Assembly: GCA_045532455.1 (NCBI GenBank)
Contig: JAZSFX010000041.1
Span: 1 to 57,545 of the forward strand
Length of the DNA stretch: 57,545 bases
Direction: 5' to 3'
Source: Ornithomonoglobus_A sp045532455
GTDB lineage: Bacteria > Bacillota > Clostridia > UBA1381
Shown here one piece after another: positions 18,943 to 27,044 of this stretch. Position numbers and translations under genes: made by a program. Position 1 is the first letter of the stretch. Every line of letters starts with the position of its first letter. Below the pieces are notes generated by a model. The model did no database searches. It had not been told where the DNA came from and was given only the letters and a program-made list of their open reading frames with translations.

Positions 18943-19725
18943 ATGGAAAAACTTTTAAATAAAAAAGGCTTTATATGTGATATGGACGGTGTAATATATC
19001 ACGGAAACAAAATTCTGCCGGGTGTAAAGGAATTTGTGGAATGGCTCAAAAACAACAACAAGGAATTTTTGTTCCTTACAAACTCAAGTATGTACACACC
19101 AAAGGAGCTGCAACAAAAACTGTTCCGTATGGGACTTGAGGTAGACGAGTCGCACTTCTACACAAGCGCGCTTGCAACTGCGCAGTTTTTAGACTCACAA
19201 TCACCAAACTGCAGTGCATATATTATGGGCGAGCACGGAATACAGAACGCGCTTTTTGACGCAGGAATAACATATAACGACGTTGACCCCGACTATGTTG
19301 TTATGGGCGAGCCATCAGGCTATAACCCCGATATGATTGCAAAAGCAATCCGCCTTGTTAATAACGGTGCAAAGCTGATTGGTGCAAACTTCGACCTCAC
19401 AGGTCCGTCAGAGAACGGAATTATGCCAGCGTGTCGTGCATTTTTAGCACCTATTGAGCTTGCAACGGGCAAGATAGCATATTATGTAGGCAAGCCAAAC
19501 CCGCTTATGATGAGAACGGGACTTCGTCTTTTGGGTGTACACTCAGACGACGCGGTGATGATAGGCGACAGAATGGATACCGACATTGTTGCAGGAATAG
19601 AAACAGGTCTTGATACTGTTTTGGTATTATCGGGTGTTACCACACGTGAGGAGTGCCTGAGATTCCCATACAGACCGCGTTTGATACTAAATGGTGTAGG
19701 AGATATCCCCGCCGCAGCAAAATAA
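18943..19725 (+). CDS. HAD-IIA family sugar/nucleotide phosphatase (NagD-like)
   Basis: The 260-residue protein has HAD motif I ICDMDGVIYHG (Asp nucleophile and Asp acid/base), motif II in FLTNSSMYTPKEL, the capping region with YVVMGEPSGYNPD, and motifs III/IV at GKPNPLMMRTGL and VMIGDRMDTDIVAGIETGL. This is the NagD/PGP-type arrangement, hydrolysing small phosphorylated metabolites in the cytosol. Length fits the family (about 250-270). RBS AAAGGA before the ATG. It is transcribed alone between its own promoter and a symmetric terminator. The exact substrate cannot be told from sequence. Confidence 0.88.
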   Translation: MEKLLNKKGFICDMDGVIYHGNKILPGVKEFVEWLKNNNKEFLFLTNSSMYTPKELQQKLFRMGLEVDESHFYTSALATAQFLDSQSPNCSAYIMGEHGIQNALFDAGITYNDVDPDYVVMGEPSGYNPDMIAKAIRLVNNGAKLIGANFDLTGPSENGIMPACRAFLAPIELATGKIAYYVGKPNPLMMRTGLRLLGVHSDDAVMIGDRMDTDIVAGIETGLDTVLVLSGVTTREECLRFPYRPRLILNGVGDIPAAAK

Positions 19726-19734
19726 CAAAAAAAA

Positions 19735-19759
19735 GGTACTGTTACAAAGTAACAGTACC
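19735..19759. terminator. Bidirectional terminator between convergent genes
   Basis: GGTACTGTTAC, loop AAA, GTAACAGTACC with A-run on one side and T-run on the other, lying between the + strand HAD gene and the - strand ROK gene. Confidence 0.92.
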
Positions 19760-19769
19760 TTTTCTTATT

Positions 19770-20714
19770 TTAGATTGCTGCACATAATGCTGCACCAATA
19801 ATTCCCGCGTCGTTGCCAAGCTTTGCAATCTCTAAAACGGGCTTTTTTCTGTCGCCCTTATAAAAATCCTTAAGGAAAACCAAATCTCTTACGGGACCAA
19901 GCAAATTCTCACCCTCACCGCTTACTCCGCCGCCGATAACAATTTTATCTGGCTGGAATATATTCACTACCGAAATAAGACCCGTTGCAAGATACTTCTG
20001 GAAGTTTTCCACAACCTCAACTGCCGCACTATCCCCTTTTTTTGCACATTCAAAGGCAGTTCTGCCCGAAACCTTTCCGTGCTTCTCTGCCCACTCTGTC
20101 ATCATAGAGTCGGGGTGCTTTTCTATCGCCTCTTTAGTCTGGTTAATAAGCGCAGTAGCCGATGCATACTTTTCCCAGCAACCGTTAAGTCCGCAACCGC
20201 ATTTTATACCGTTCATATCTATTATAACGTGTCCAAACTCACCGCCGGCGTGGTTACAACCGGTATAGAGCTTTCCGTCTATAATAATTCCGCTGCCGAT
20301 ACCTGTACCCAAGGTTATGCAGATAAAACTGTCGCAACCCTTGCCGCTTACCATATATTCACCATATGCCGCCGCGTTCGCGTCATTCTCGATTGTTACG
20401 CTCTTATTTATCTTTTGTTGTATCAGCTTTCGGAACTCTGCGTTTTTAATGCCAAGATTTGATGTGTGCACAACCATTCCCTTTTCGTTATCAACACTGC
20501 CGGGACTTCCAAGACCAATTGCTGCAATATCGTCCATTGTAATCTTTGCGCCAAGGACAACCTTATGGCACATACTTACCATATCCTCGGCATATTCTGG
20601 GGCACTTCTTGGTGCATTGGTGGGAGTGGAGTCCTTATAGATAAGCTTTCCGTCTTTATCCACAACACCTACTGCAATGTTTGTTCCACCCAAATCAATA
20701 CCTATGTAATACAT
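19770..20714 (-). CDS. ROK family sugar kinase, glucokinase-like
   Basis: Start set at the ATG at 20714 behind AAGGAGG; the longer frame adds only seven residues. The 314-residue protein has the N-terminal ATP-binding signature GIDLGGTNIAVGVVD, the sugar-binding ENDANAAAYGEY, the ROK zinc-site motif CGCGLNGCWEKYAS with upstream HAGGEFGHVIID, and a C-terminal IGGGVSGEG. These define an ATP-dependent hexose kinase, most likely glucokinase. Its ATG shares one base with the stop of the GH43-like gene (TAATG), so the two are translationally coupled; this suggests it phosphorylates a sugar connected with that protein. Confidence 0.9.
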   Translation of the reverse strand: MYYIGIDLGGTNIAVGVVDKDGKLIYKDSTPTNAPRSAPEYAEDMVSMCHKVVLGAKITMDDIAAIGLGSPGSVDNEKGMVVHTSNLGIKNAEFRKLIQQKINKSVTIENDANAAAYGEYMVSGKGCDSFICITLGTGIGSGIIIDGKLYTGCNHAGGEFGHVIIDMNGIKCGCGLNGCWEKYASATALINQTKEAIEKHPDSMMTEWAEKHGKVSGRTAFECAKKGDSAAVEVVENFQKYLATGLISVVNIFQPDKIVIGGGVSGEGENLLGPVRDLVFLKDFYKGDRKKPVLEIAKLGNDAGIIGAALCAAI

Positions 20715-22054
20715 TAAAAAACCTCCTTGATGCAATAATCAAAATGCTCAAACACTGCTTCCTTTTCCTTTGAGGACATATCCTGTACGCATATTGCCGC
20801 CATAAATGAGTCGTTGGCATTAGTGCACAGAGAGTCCAAGTCAAAAAGCGCGTCAAGCTCTGATGTTTTGTTGTTTGTTGTATATGAAAAAGTAAGCATT
20901 TTGTTGTTTATATCAACACTAAGTAACACGGGCACGCTATCCTCTATTTCGCAAAATACTGTCTTTTCGCGTAAAACCTTTCCATCTTTGCATACAAAAA
21001 GTGCAATTTCGCGCTTGTTTGTTTCTTCGTTCTTGGTAACGCACTCATAAATCCAATTCTTTGTATTGTTGTAAATAATGAGTCCCGCCATATGCTTTTC
21101 GCACTCAGGCTCAAACTCAAGCTTTGTTTCGATATGACAGTTGTCGCTCTCAATCTTGTGTGCAACAACACTCTGGTCAAATCGGCTCAAAAGTCCGTCC
21201 TGGCCTCTTAGTACCATACCCTGCGAGCAAAGTGTAAGCGCCTGATATAACGGACCCCTCAGGGTCTGAAAATCGAGGTGCAGCTTGCCCATTGTCTTAA
21301 AATCGTAATGCATAGAACTTTGAGAGTTCGCCTTTTTAGTCTGCGCCTTAACAAATGAGGCAAGTGCAGTTTCCTGCAGTGATAGCTCATAGTTAGTTAA
21401 AATATCCGTATCGGGAGAATATGTACCAAAAAGCTCACTTGAGCTTAGCGCAACAGATGTTTTATCACTATCCTTTTCAGTTACAAGGCAAAAATAATTA
21501 TCCTTGTAATAAAGAGCGCCAAACTGAGCATTACCCGAATAGATTTTTGTGCTATCACCAACAAGCGCGCGCTCATCCATGCTATATTCACGGATATAGA
21601 TACTGTTTGTGTCCTTGCGGTAATCTCTTGCAACCGACAGAAGATACTTGCTATCGTCCTTGTGGAACAAAAACGGATTTACGCCAAGCGAGGTAAGATA
21701 TATAGGCTCACTCCAGATACCGTCGTTAATATCATCAGTTGTAACGAGGTAGTTATCGGTCTGTTCAATTTCTCCGCAGCTTTTCATATTTGTAAAAGCA
21801 AGATAAAACTTGCTTCCGTCATAAGAAAGCGATGCACTCACAACACCGCCTCCGTTTGGAACGCCTGTTAAATCAAGCTGCGACATACGGTTTAGCGGAT
21901 ATGAATGAATTTCCCACTTCTCCAGATCACGCGAATGGTACAGAGTAACACCCGGCCACCATTCATAAGAAGCTTGTGCCATATAAAAATCATCACCCAC
22001 TCGTATAGCGCACGAGTAGGGATTAAAGCCCTTTAACATAGGATTTTGTATCAT
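20714..22054 (-). CDS. GH43 (beta-xylosidase type)-like protein lacking the catalytic residues
   Basis: Start is the ATG at 22054 behind GAGAAAGG; the GTG three codons earlier is less likely. The 446-residue protein closely follows GH43 xylosidases at its N terminus (IQNPMLKGFNPYSCAIRVGD, WWPGVTLYHSRDLEKW, YPLNRMSQLDLTG) and in its C-terminal beta-sandwich (LDFQTLRGPLYQAL, SRFDQSVVAHK, AGLIIYNNTKNW). Family enzymes carry Asp in FNPDPS, Asp in F-DPSLF and Glu in TEGPHLY. Here the matching positions read FNPYSC, VNPFLF and AQFGALY, so Tyr, Asn and Gln replace the three carboxylates. It is also ~90 residues shorter than usual, missing much between the third site and FQTLR. No signal peptide, so cytosolic. 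Perhaps a sugar-binding or regulatory pseudoenzyme; that role is inference. Confidence 0.8.
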   Translation of the reverse strand: MIQNPMLKGFNPYSCAIRVGDDFYMAQASYEWWPGVTLYHSRDLEKWEIHSYPLNRMSQLDLTGVPNGGGVVSASLSYDGSKFYLAFTNMKSCGEIEQTDNYLVTTDDINDGIWSEPIYLTSLGVNPFLFHKDDSKYLLSVARDYRKDTNSIYIREYSMDERALVGDSTKIYSGNAQFGALYYKDNYFCLVTEKDSDKTSVALSSSELFGTYSPDTDILTNYELSLQETALASFVKAQTKKANSQSSMHYDFKTMGKLHLDFQTLRGPLYQALTLCSQGMVLRGQDGLLSRFDQSVVAHKIESDNCHIETKLEFEPECEKHMAGLIIYNNTKNWIYECVTKNEETNKREIALFVCKDGKVLREKTVFCEIEDSVPVLLSVDINNKMLTFSYTTNNKTSELDALFDLDSLCTNANDSFMAAICVQDMSSKEKEAVFEHFDYCIKEVF

Positions 22055-22170
22055 TAAAATCACCTTTCTCCACCGAATATGGTCTTTTGTATAGCCCCTT
22101 CCACAGTAAAAGTAAAAAGCAATATATGGTTGTATTTCTGGAAGTAATTCGCATTTTTTGTACTATATAT

Positions 22171-22199
22171 AGTATACATTATTTGCATAATAATGTCAA
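22171..22199 (-). promoter_or_regulatory. Promoter of the GH43-like/ROK operon with internal inverted repeat
   Basis: On the - strand: TTGACA, 17 bases, TATACT. The spacer contains CATTATT and AATAATG separated by five bases, an inverted repeat centred between the boxes that could be an operator. Confidence 0.75.
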
Positions 22200-22306
22200 G
22201 TAACAAAAAGATTACATATAACTTTATTTTCTGTGAAATAATTTTTTCGTTGAGATTTCGCAAAGAAATTGATTTTTGTATAATGAAAAATGGTTAACGT
22301 TACAAC

Positions 22307-22338
22307 TTTAACCACCTTAAATCAAATTTTTAACCACC
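22307..22338. repeat. Two direct TTTAACCACC repeats 22 bp apart
   Basis: The decamer occurs at 22307-22316 and 22329-22338, upstream of the GH43-like promoter as read on the - strand. Same-face spacing suggests an activator-binding pair. A partly palindromic GTTAACGTTAC lies next to it at 22294. The rest of the gap 22055-22551 is AT-rich and non-coding. Confidence 0.45.
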
Positions 22339-22405
22339 CTCTATTTTATAATTTATTATTATCATAACCTAAAATATATGTTGCCGCATTAAGAAAAACT
22401 ATAAC

Positions 22406-22451
22406 ATAACGGTTTACCCGTACACGAAATTGCATACGGGTAAACCGTTAT
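22406..22451. terminator. 17-bp perfect inverted repeat
   Basis: ATAACGGTTTACCCGTA at 22406-22422 is perfectly repeated in inverted form at 22435-22451 around a 12-base loop. It lies between convergent transcription ends/starts and probably acts as a strong stem-loop, although only short A/T runs flank it. Confidence 0.6.
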
Positions 22452-22456
22452 AAAAC

Positions 22457-22555
22457 AAAAAAATACGCCATTCTTAATTGTACTGACCTCACAACTATTA
22501 GACTTTAGTCTAAATTTTGAGGTCACATCTAATATTGAATGGCGTATTTTTTTAT
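22457..22555. terminator. Three-tiered hairpin, bidirectional terminator
   Basis: Nested arms: AATACGCCATTC (22462) with GAATGGCGTATT (22537); TGACCTCA (22484) with TGAGGTCA (22518); TTAGAC with GTCTAA around TTTA (22498-22513). Runs of A and T flank the outer arms, so it can terminate on both strands. It abuts the stop codon of the propeller gene. Confidence 0.75.
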
Positions 22556-23805
22556 TTTATTATTACACTATACATACACGATGTGCCATCTTTACTTGTT
22601 TCTAATACAAATAAATTATTCTCCGCTACTCCTACTATTGAAAATTCCGAATCCAAATATGGTATTGGAATCTTTGTAAAATTGTTTTCTCTATAATTAT
22701 ATACATACATGTTATCTGGTACCGTATTATCCTGCCATACCAAATAATCACCTGAAAAAGTTGGATTGCCTATACTTAAATCTTTTAAATTATTATAAAT
22801 AGGAGATTTATAATCTAAAACAATTTTCCACTTTTCTTCTGTTTTAGAAGTTGTAACAAGTTGCATTCGAGCAAATACATCTTGCCCCTCTTCTCCTTCC
22901 GGCACTCTTGCAGCAACAATTTTTTCTTCAAATATGTCTATATTTATCAAAAATTCTTTTTCAGAAAGCCTTGTCTCTTTTTTTGTTTTTAGATCGTACA
23001 TAAACAAATCACAATATTTATATGTTGTTGGTCTAAAATATTTATCATCATTTTTCCCATAATACTTGCTATAAATAACAGTATCTCCACTTATTGCAAC
23101 ATCATACAAATACTCATTTCTATAATCTTCGCCTTTTGCTATTACTGAAAAACTCGAATTTTCAATATTATATAAAACTATTTCAAAAACAAGATTTCCA
23201 TTTTGCTCTCTAACACGATTATAAACCATATTATTGTTTGAAACATCTATGTTTACAGGATATAGCATAACAGAATCAGCAAAATTTATATCTTCAAACT
23301 CATATTTCCCAAAGTCTTCAAAACTTCCCTCATCAACAGTTTTTATTTCCTTGCTTTCTATGTTATACTCCTTTATTTTCCAATTCCCCGATACATTATC
23401 ATCTCTCTTTACATAATGTTCAATCCAATAAATATGATTATTTTCAAAAATATACTTTATAGAATTATAACCTTTTTCAAGATTTGCTATTTTTTCCTTG
23501 CTACCATTTTCCACATTGTATAAAAATATTGTTTCTCTTAATTCAGGATATTGTGATGCTTCGTTTTTTGATTCATCAATAGAGCTTTTACAGATACAAT
23601 ATTCATTGTTTAATATAGAAATACAGTCCTCCGGAAGTTTTCTGTATTCTATTTGTTTTTCGTAATCCTTAAGATATCCTTTTTCTCTATTTATAAATTG
23701 GTTAGTTTCGATGTTATAATTATGAGTATTGGTGGTTATTAATATAACCACCAATACCATTACAAAAACCACACTTGTCAGGATTAATGAAAGCCTTTTT
23801 ACCAT
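22552..23805 (-). CDS. Membrane-anchored extracellular beta-propeller-like protein
   Basis: The 417-residue product has one N-terminal membrane segment (about 5-24: SLILTSVVFVMVLVVILITT) preceded by KR, so it is probably anchored with the rest outside. The ectodomain consists of repeated blade-like units with aromatic/Asp-rich turns (IYWIEHYVKRD, TVIYSKYYGKND, YLVWQDNTVPDNMYVYNY), resembling TolB/DUF5050-type propellers in which a value is fetched and shown per blade. No enzyme motif. It starts within the last codons of the C39-like gene (seven-base overlap, ATGGTAA), so the two are translationally coupled. AT-richer than the flanking housekeeping genes. The partner protein or ligand is unknown. 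Confidence 0.65.
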   Translation of the reverse strand: MVKRLSLILTSVVFVMVLVVILITTNTHNYNIETNQFINREKGYLKDYEKQIEYRKLPEDCISILNNEYCICKSSIDESKNEASQYPELRETIFLYNVENGSKEKIANLEKGYNSIKYIFENNHIYWIEHYVKRDDNVSGNWKIKEYNIESKEIKTVDEGSFEDFGKYEFEDINFADSVMLYPVNIDVSNNNMVYNRVREQNGNLVFEIVLYNIENSSFSVIAKGEDYRNEYLYDVAISGDTVIYSKYYGKNDDKYFRPTTYKYCDLFMYDLKTKKETRLSEKEFLINIDIFEEKIVAARVPEGEEGQDVFARMQLVTTSKTEEKWKIVLDYKSPIYNNLKDLSIGNPTFSGDYLVWQDNTVPDNMYVYNYRENNFTKIPIPYLDSEFSIVGVAENNLFVLETSKDGTSCMYSVIIK

Positions 23806-24770
23806 ATAATTCCCCTACCCTGGCATGCCTTAGCCGCTTTAGAATAAGAAACCCTAAACATATGAATAGAATGATTATTGTGAGAATCTTCTATAAATAC
23901 AGTGCTATCATCTGGATCATAGCCAAAAATACAAATATAATGTGCGTAGGAGCCACCTACAATATATTCAGAATTTATCTGATTTGCTGTAGTTATTGTT
24001 CCGTATAAATTTCCTATTACATTATAGTTTCCACTTAAATTCAATGTGGTTTTTACTTTTGTCCAAAAAGAACTTTCCCAGCCGGAACTTCCCCATTGCA
24101 AAGTATATCCTCTACCAGGAAGAAAATAATCTAACACGGTTTTCCATTGCGAACCAAATGAAGTTCCGCTTGAATTTGTATTTAAGTTATCAGCAGCAGC
24201 TAATCTTTCTTCTGAAGGAACATCTCCCCAATATACTGCTGACGGAATAGCTAATCCTTTACTTGTATAATGATGCCACAAATATCCATTTATCGCATTT
24301 CGTGCCGATGCAGGACCACAAGTATAAGATGTTTGTTGTATGAATTCTCCTACAGCATTTCTAACTTCATTCGCTGTAGAACGAGTCAAATTATTTTCAG
24401 TTAAAACTGTTTTTTCTTTTTCTTCCCATTCAGCAATTTCTTCTCTTGTAGGAACATCAAAACTTATTCCAATTTGTTCAGGTTCATACAACATAGCTAA
24501 TCTTAATGATTCTGGGAATTCATCAAATTCATCTTTAGTATATCCATACCTCTCCCAAATTTTGCTTTTTTCGGCTTCTTCCAATGAAATGTTATTTTCT
24601 TCAATAGGAAGTTCAGTAACAATAACCTGATTGCTTATCGTAACTTCAGGTGGATAAGGAACCTCCCCCTCATCCGGCGTTAAAACATAATCATTTTCAG
24701 TTGCGGCAAATGCAGAAAATGAAGTTATAATCAAACACATAGCTATTAATAATGATAAATATTTTTTCAT
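23799..24770 (-). CDS. Secreted C39-like papain-fold cysteine protease
   Basis: Start is the ATG at 24770 behind GGAGG; 323 residues. Signal peptide about 1-23 (LLIAMCLIITSFSAFA). An acidic pro-like region spans ~24-140. The catalytic domain begins with EFIQQTSYTCGPASARNAI (Cys near 151, with the upstream Gln for the oxyanion hole), continues to AHYICIFGYDPDD (His near 277) and VFIEDSHNNH (Asp near 295): the Cys-His-Asp order of C39-like peptidases. Expected to be exported and act at or outside the membrane. It is coupled to the downstream propeller gene and preceded by an attenuator-type leader with a 26-codon ORF. Substrate unknown; an autoprocessed toxin or adhesin-processing role are both possible. 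Confidence 0.75.
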   Translation of the reverse strand: MKKYLSLLIAMCLIITSFSAFAATENDYVLTPDEGEVPYPPEVTISNQVIVTELPIEENNISLEEAEKSKIWERYGYTKDEFDEFPESLRLAMLYEPEQIGISFDVPTREEIAEWEEKEKTVLTENNLTRSTANEVRNAVGEFIQQTSYTCGPASARNAINGYLWHHYTSKGLAIPSAVYWGDVPSEERLAAADNLNTNSSGTSFGSQWKTVLDYFLPGRGYTLQWGSSGWESSFWTKVKTTLNLSGNYNVIGNLYGTITTANQINSEYIVGGSYAHYICIFGYDPDDSTVFIEDSHNNHSIHMFRVSYSKAAKACQGRGIIW

Positions 24771-24851
24771 AATATACCTCCATAAAATTATTTTATTTCT
24801 TCCTTTTGTTTTTAATACCACATCTTACTAATCCCACCTTTCCTAAATAAC

Positions 24852-24902
24852 AAAAAAACGCATAAATCAACTCCCCTATTCAAAGAGGATTGACTTATAC
24901 GC
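24852..24902 (-). terminator. Leader terminator (attenuator) upstream of the C39-like gene
   Basis: On the - strand, an ~17-bp stem (arms at 24885-24902 and 24859-24876, GCGTATAAGTCAATCCTC opposite GGGGAGTTGATTTATGCG, one bulge) is followed by seven T residues, 80 bases before the gene start. Its 5' arm can instead pair with 24978-24994. Confidence 0.8.
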
Positions 24903-24994
24903 TACGTTGCAAACTTTCTTTATTTTTTCACATCTCTATATCATCAGAGGAACATAACCAAAGCTGCAATCTAACCGAGTCAAACCTCTTTGAA
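24879..24994 (-). promoter_or_regulatory. Antiterminator pairing in the C39 leader
   Basis: TTCAAAGAGGATTGACT (24879-24895, + strand) matches the inverted AGTCAAACCTCTTTGAA (24978-24994) at 16 of 17 positions. The distal arm lies in the first codons of the leader ORF, the proximal arm in the terminator stem, so the two structures exclude each other: a classical attenuation layout. Confidence 0.7.
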
Positions 24995-25008
24995 AAATTA
25001 CTTACCAT
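24928..25008 (-). CDS. 26-residue leader peptide ORF
   Basis: An ATG at 25008 behind GGGGGAG (7-base gap) opens a 26-codon ORF ending TGA, starting MVSNFSKRFDSV and ending DDIEM. It lies ~25 bases after a consensus promoter and entirely upstream of the terminator. Codons 5-11 form the distal antiterminator arm, so a translating ribosome would block antitermination. There is no run of one amino acid that would name the sensed signal. It could alternatively encode a small functional peptide. Too short for standard ORF calling. Confidence 0.6.
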   Translation of the reverse strand: MVSNFSKRFDSVRLQLWLCSSDDIEM

Positions 25009-25042
25009 TGGTATCTCCCCCTTTTCTCTATTTGTTAATTTT

Positions 25043-25071
25043 ATTATAACACATCTTTTCCCAAATTGCAA
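25043..25071 (-). promoter_or_regulatory. Promoter of the leader-peptide/C39/propeller transcript
   Basis: On the - strand TTGCAA, 17 bases, TATAAT; the leader ORF start is ~30 bases downstream. The stretch from 25082 to 25325 carries no gene: AT-rich sequence plus the terminator of the next gene. Confidence 0.8.
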
Positions 25072-25267
25072 GTACTTTTAGATATTTTTCCCATTTTTTA
25101 AATACCCTTAACTTGTTTTGTAAAATTATTTATATTAAAAGTTTTTATTCTATGGTTATCTCCTTCTGGTGAATATCCCCGAATAAGGAAAAAACAACAC
25201 TTTTATATGTTTTCACATTAATTTTTCTAAAAAAATATACTTCTCAGGGGGTAAAATTAACAAAAAC

Positions 25268-25310
25268 AGTGCGGTCGGAAAAACTTCCGCATTTTTCCGA
25301 CACTTTTAAA
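25268..25310 (-). terminator. Terminator of the DDE/SAP gene
   Basis: GTCGGAAAAA pairs with TTTTTCCGAC around an inner CCGCA, immediately behind the gene's stop codon on the - strand; a second fold uses TGCGG/CCGCA. Confidence 0.6.
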
Positions 25311-25325
25311 TGACACTTTTGAGAT

Positions 25326-26966
25326 CTAGTCAAGTTCTTTTGCCTGTTGTATCATAAGTTGTATATCTTCCATAAATTGTGAGTGCAAATGGTCTGCGGC
25401 AACAAGTCCAAGAAAAATGTCATTGACTTGTGGCAATTCACAGATTAATTGTGCTAATCTGTCTTTACTATCAATGGCAGTATATCCTTTTATATGATAT
25501 TCCTTGCATATTTGCTTTAATTTTGTTATTCCGCAATTCCTGAAATATTTTCTCTTGTTAAATGTTAAAAGCCTGTCATTTTCGTCAAAAGTAAAGCCCA
25601 TATCATTTGACTTTTTTCTCATTTCTTCTGTCAATTCTTGCAGATTGTTTATGTAATGGGTGGTTGGCTTTACATAATCAAGAATATTCCCGCCCTTTAT
25701 ATCCTCACTACGGTATGCTGTTCCTCTGCTTTGCAGTAAGTCAATCAGTATGTTTTCAGCGTCATGTCTTGAGGTAGGGTGTTGTTTGTTGTGACTGATA
25801 CTCCAATTATGCTTGAATACATATAGCGCAAGATATAAAGGCAAATACACAGTAGCAACACCTGTCAAGTTTTTGTTGATATGTCGCTTTAATTGAATAT
25901 GAAAACTGTCAATGTTATCTAATGTCAAATGTTTTTCGGCTTTTAATCTCTCAAACTCTGCAAAACTTAATCTTCCGTAGTTTTCCACTCTGTCAAGTCC
26001 TTGTGTTTGATAATATCTTTTGAGGATTGTTTCTTCTGCCAATTCTCTGCCAGTATGCTTTTCTGCCCAGTCCTTTTGCTCTTTTCTAACTATATTCTTC
26101 ATATCGGAAGGTTGTATGTAGTGCGGAATAGCATTATTATCACAATACCGAGTGTAGGCATCATAATCGTCACTACAAAGGAATGTTATATCCCCTAAAT
26201 AATCACTAAAATAATCTTCAAGGATTTGGGAACTGCTTTTCCCCAATCCCGATAAAACTGCAACAACATAGCCATTACTGTCAATTCCCGTAACTACACA
26301 GGCAAACTCTGGTCCGAAAATCCCAAGTTCGGAAGGAATATGTGTGTTTTCAAGTCGGGGTTTTCTCTCATTTACTGCGGTTGGTGCTACATTGACAAGC
26401 TCCATTGCACCCTTTTGATTTTCCCTGAAATATGTTTCGTCAATCTGAACTACACCCGACAATTTCGGCATTCCATAGTGTTCTAAAAGGGCTTTTAAGA
26501 ACTTATGTCTGTATAGCAAGATTGTGCCTTCTGAGGTATGCCACCCGTAGTCAACCTCTAAATTACGCCTACAAGCGGATAAGGATAACCCCATTAAAGT
26601 ATAGTTAATTACTGCAATCTGCACAGGTAGGGGGAATGTAGATTTATCTGCAAAAGTACCTGTCATTATGGTATAAGTTTTCCCGCATTTTCTGCATTTA
26701 TATCGAGGTTTTCCATAATCGTCTAACCCGTGTGGGTGATGCAATCGGCTTGTACAATAAGGACAAGCAGGTTTTAACCCATATTTGTCAATAAAGATTT
26801 CATAATCTGTTAATGGTCGGGTTGGTTTTTCCTTTTTCACGGGTGGTAAAAACCCCTTTAACACCCACTCCAATTCCTCTTTTGACAAGGATTTTAATTC
26901 TCTTTTTAATTCTTTTAGCCTTTTATCTATTTTAGGATATTTTTCCATTAATTTGCTCAAGTGCAT
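25326..26966 (-). CDS. DDE transposase-type protein (IS1595-like) with C-terminal SAP-like domain
   Basis: The 546-residue protein has an N-terminal basic coiled stretch (~8-35), a zinc ribbon (C68PYC71 ... C91RKC94), and an RNase H-like core: GVVQIDETYF (Asp176), FLCSDDYDAY (Asp266/267) and NIDSFHIQLKRHI (Asn351...Lys360), the D-D-N-K pattern of the IS1595 family; GVATVYLPLYLALYVF follows as in active members. Residues ~478-512 (ITKLKQICKEYHIKGYTAID) look like a SAP/HeH domain, a fold that binds AT-rich DNA, which ordinary IS1595 transposases do not normally carry. All catalytic positions look intact. No terminal inverted repeats or target duplication could be recognised. It is read from its own promoter, directly abutting the 22-bp motif array. 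It may be a mobile transposase or a domesticated recombinase acting on that array. Confidence 0.8.
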   Translation of the reverse strand: MHLSKLMEKYPKIDKRLKELKRELKSLSKEELEWVLKGFLPPVKKEKPTRPLTDYEIFIDKYGLKPACPYCTSRLHHPHGLDDYGKPRYKCRKCGKTYTIMTGTFADKSTFPLPVQIAVINYTLMGLSLSACRRNLEVDYGWHTSEGTILLYRHKFLKALLEHYGMPKLSGVVQIDETYFRENQKGAMELVNVAPTAVNERKPRLENTHIPSELGIFGPEFACVVTGIDSNGYVVAVLSGLGKSSSQILEDYFSDYLGDITFLCSDDYDAYTRYCDNNAIPHYIQPSDMKNIVRKEQKDWAEKHTGRELAEETILKRYYQTQGLDRVENYGRLSFAEFERLKAEKHLTLDNIDSFHIQLKRHINKNLTGVATVYLPLYLALYVFKHNWSISHNKQHPTSRHDAENILIDLLQSRGTAYRSEDIKGGNILDYVKPTTHYINNLQELTEEMRKKSNDMGFTFDENDRLLTFNKRKYFRNCGITKLKQICKEYHIKGYTAIDSKDRLAQLICELPQVNDIFLGLVAADHLHSQFMEDIQLMIQQAKELD

Positions 26967-26994
26967 ACCTGTACACCCCCTTTTTGATACTTAT

Positions 26995-27023
26995 ATTATA
27001 TAAAAGTATGCAAATATTGTCAA
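26995..27023 (-). promoter_or_regulatory. Consensus promoter of the DDE/SAP gene
   Basis: On the - strand TTGACA (27018-27023), 17 bases, TATAAT (26995-27000), 29 bases from the start codon at 26966; RBS GGGGG precedes the ATG. The motif array starts ~20 bases upstream of the -35 box. Confidence 0.88.
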
Positions 27024-27044
27024 ATCGGCATTTCTAACAGTTTT

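Noticed and set aside
25250..27030. Complete insertion sequence with terminal inverted repeats around the DDE gene
   Set aside because: I compared both flanks and found no convincing inverted ends or target duplication; only a weak GGGGGT similarity.
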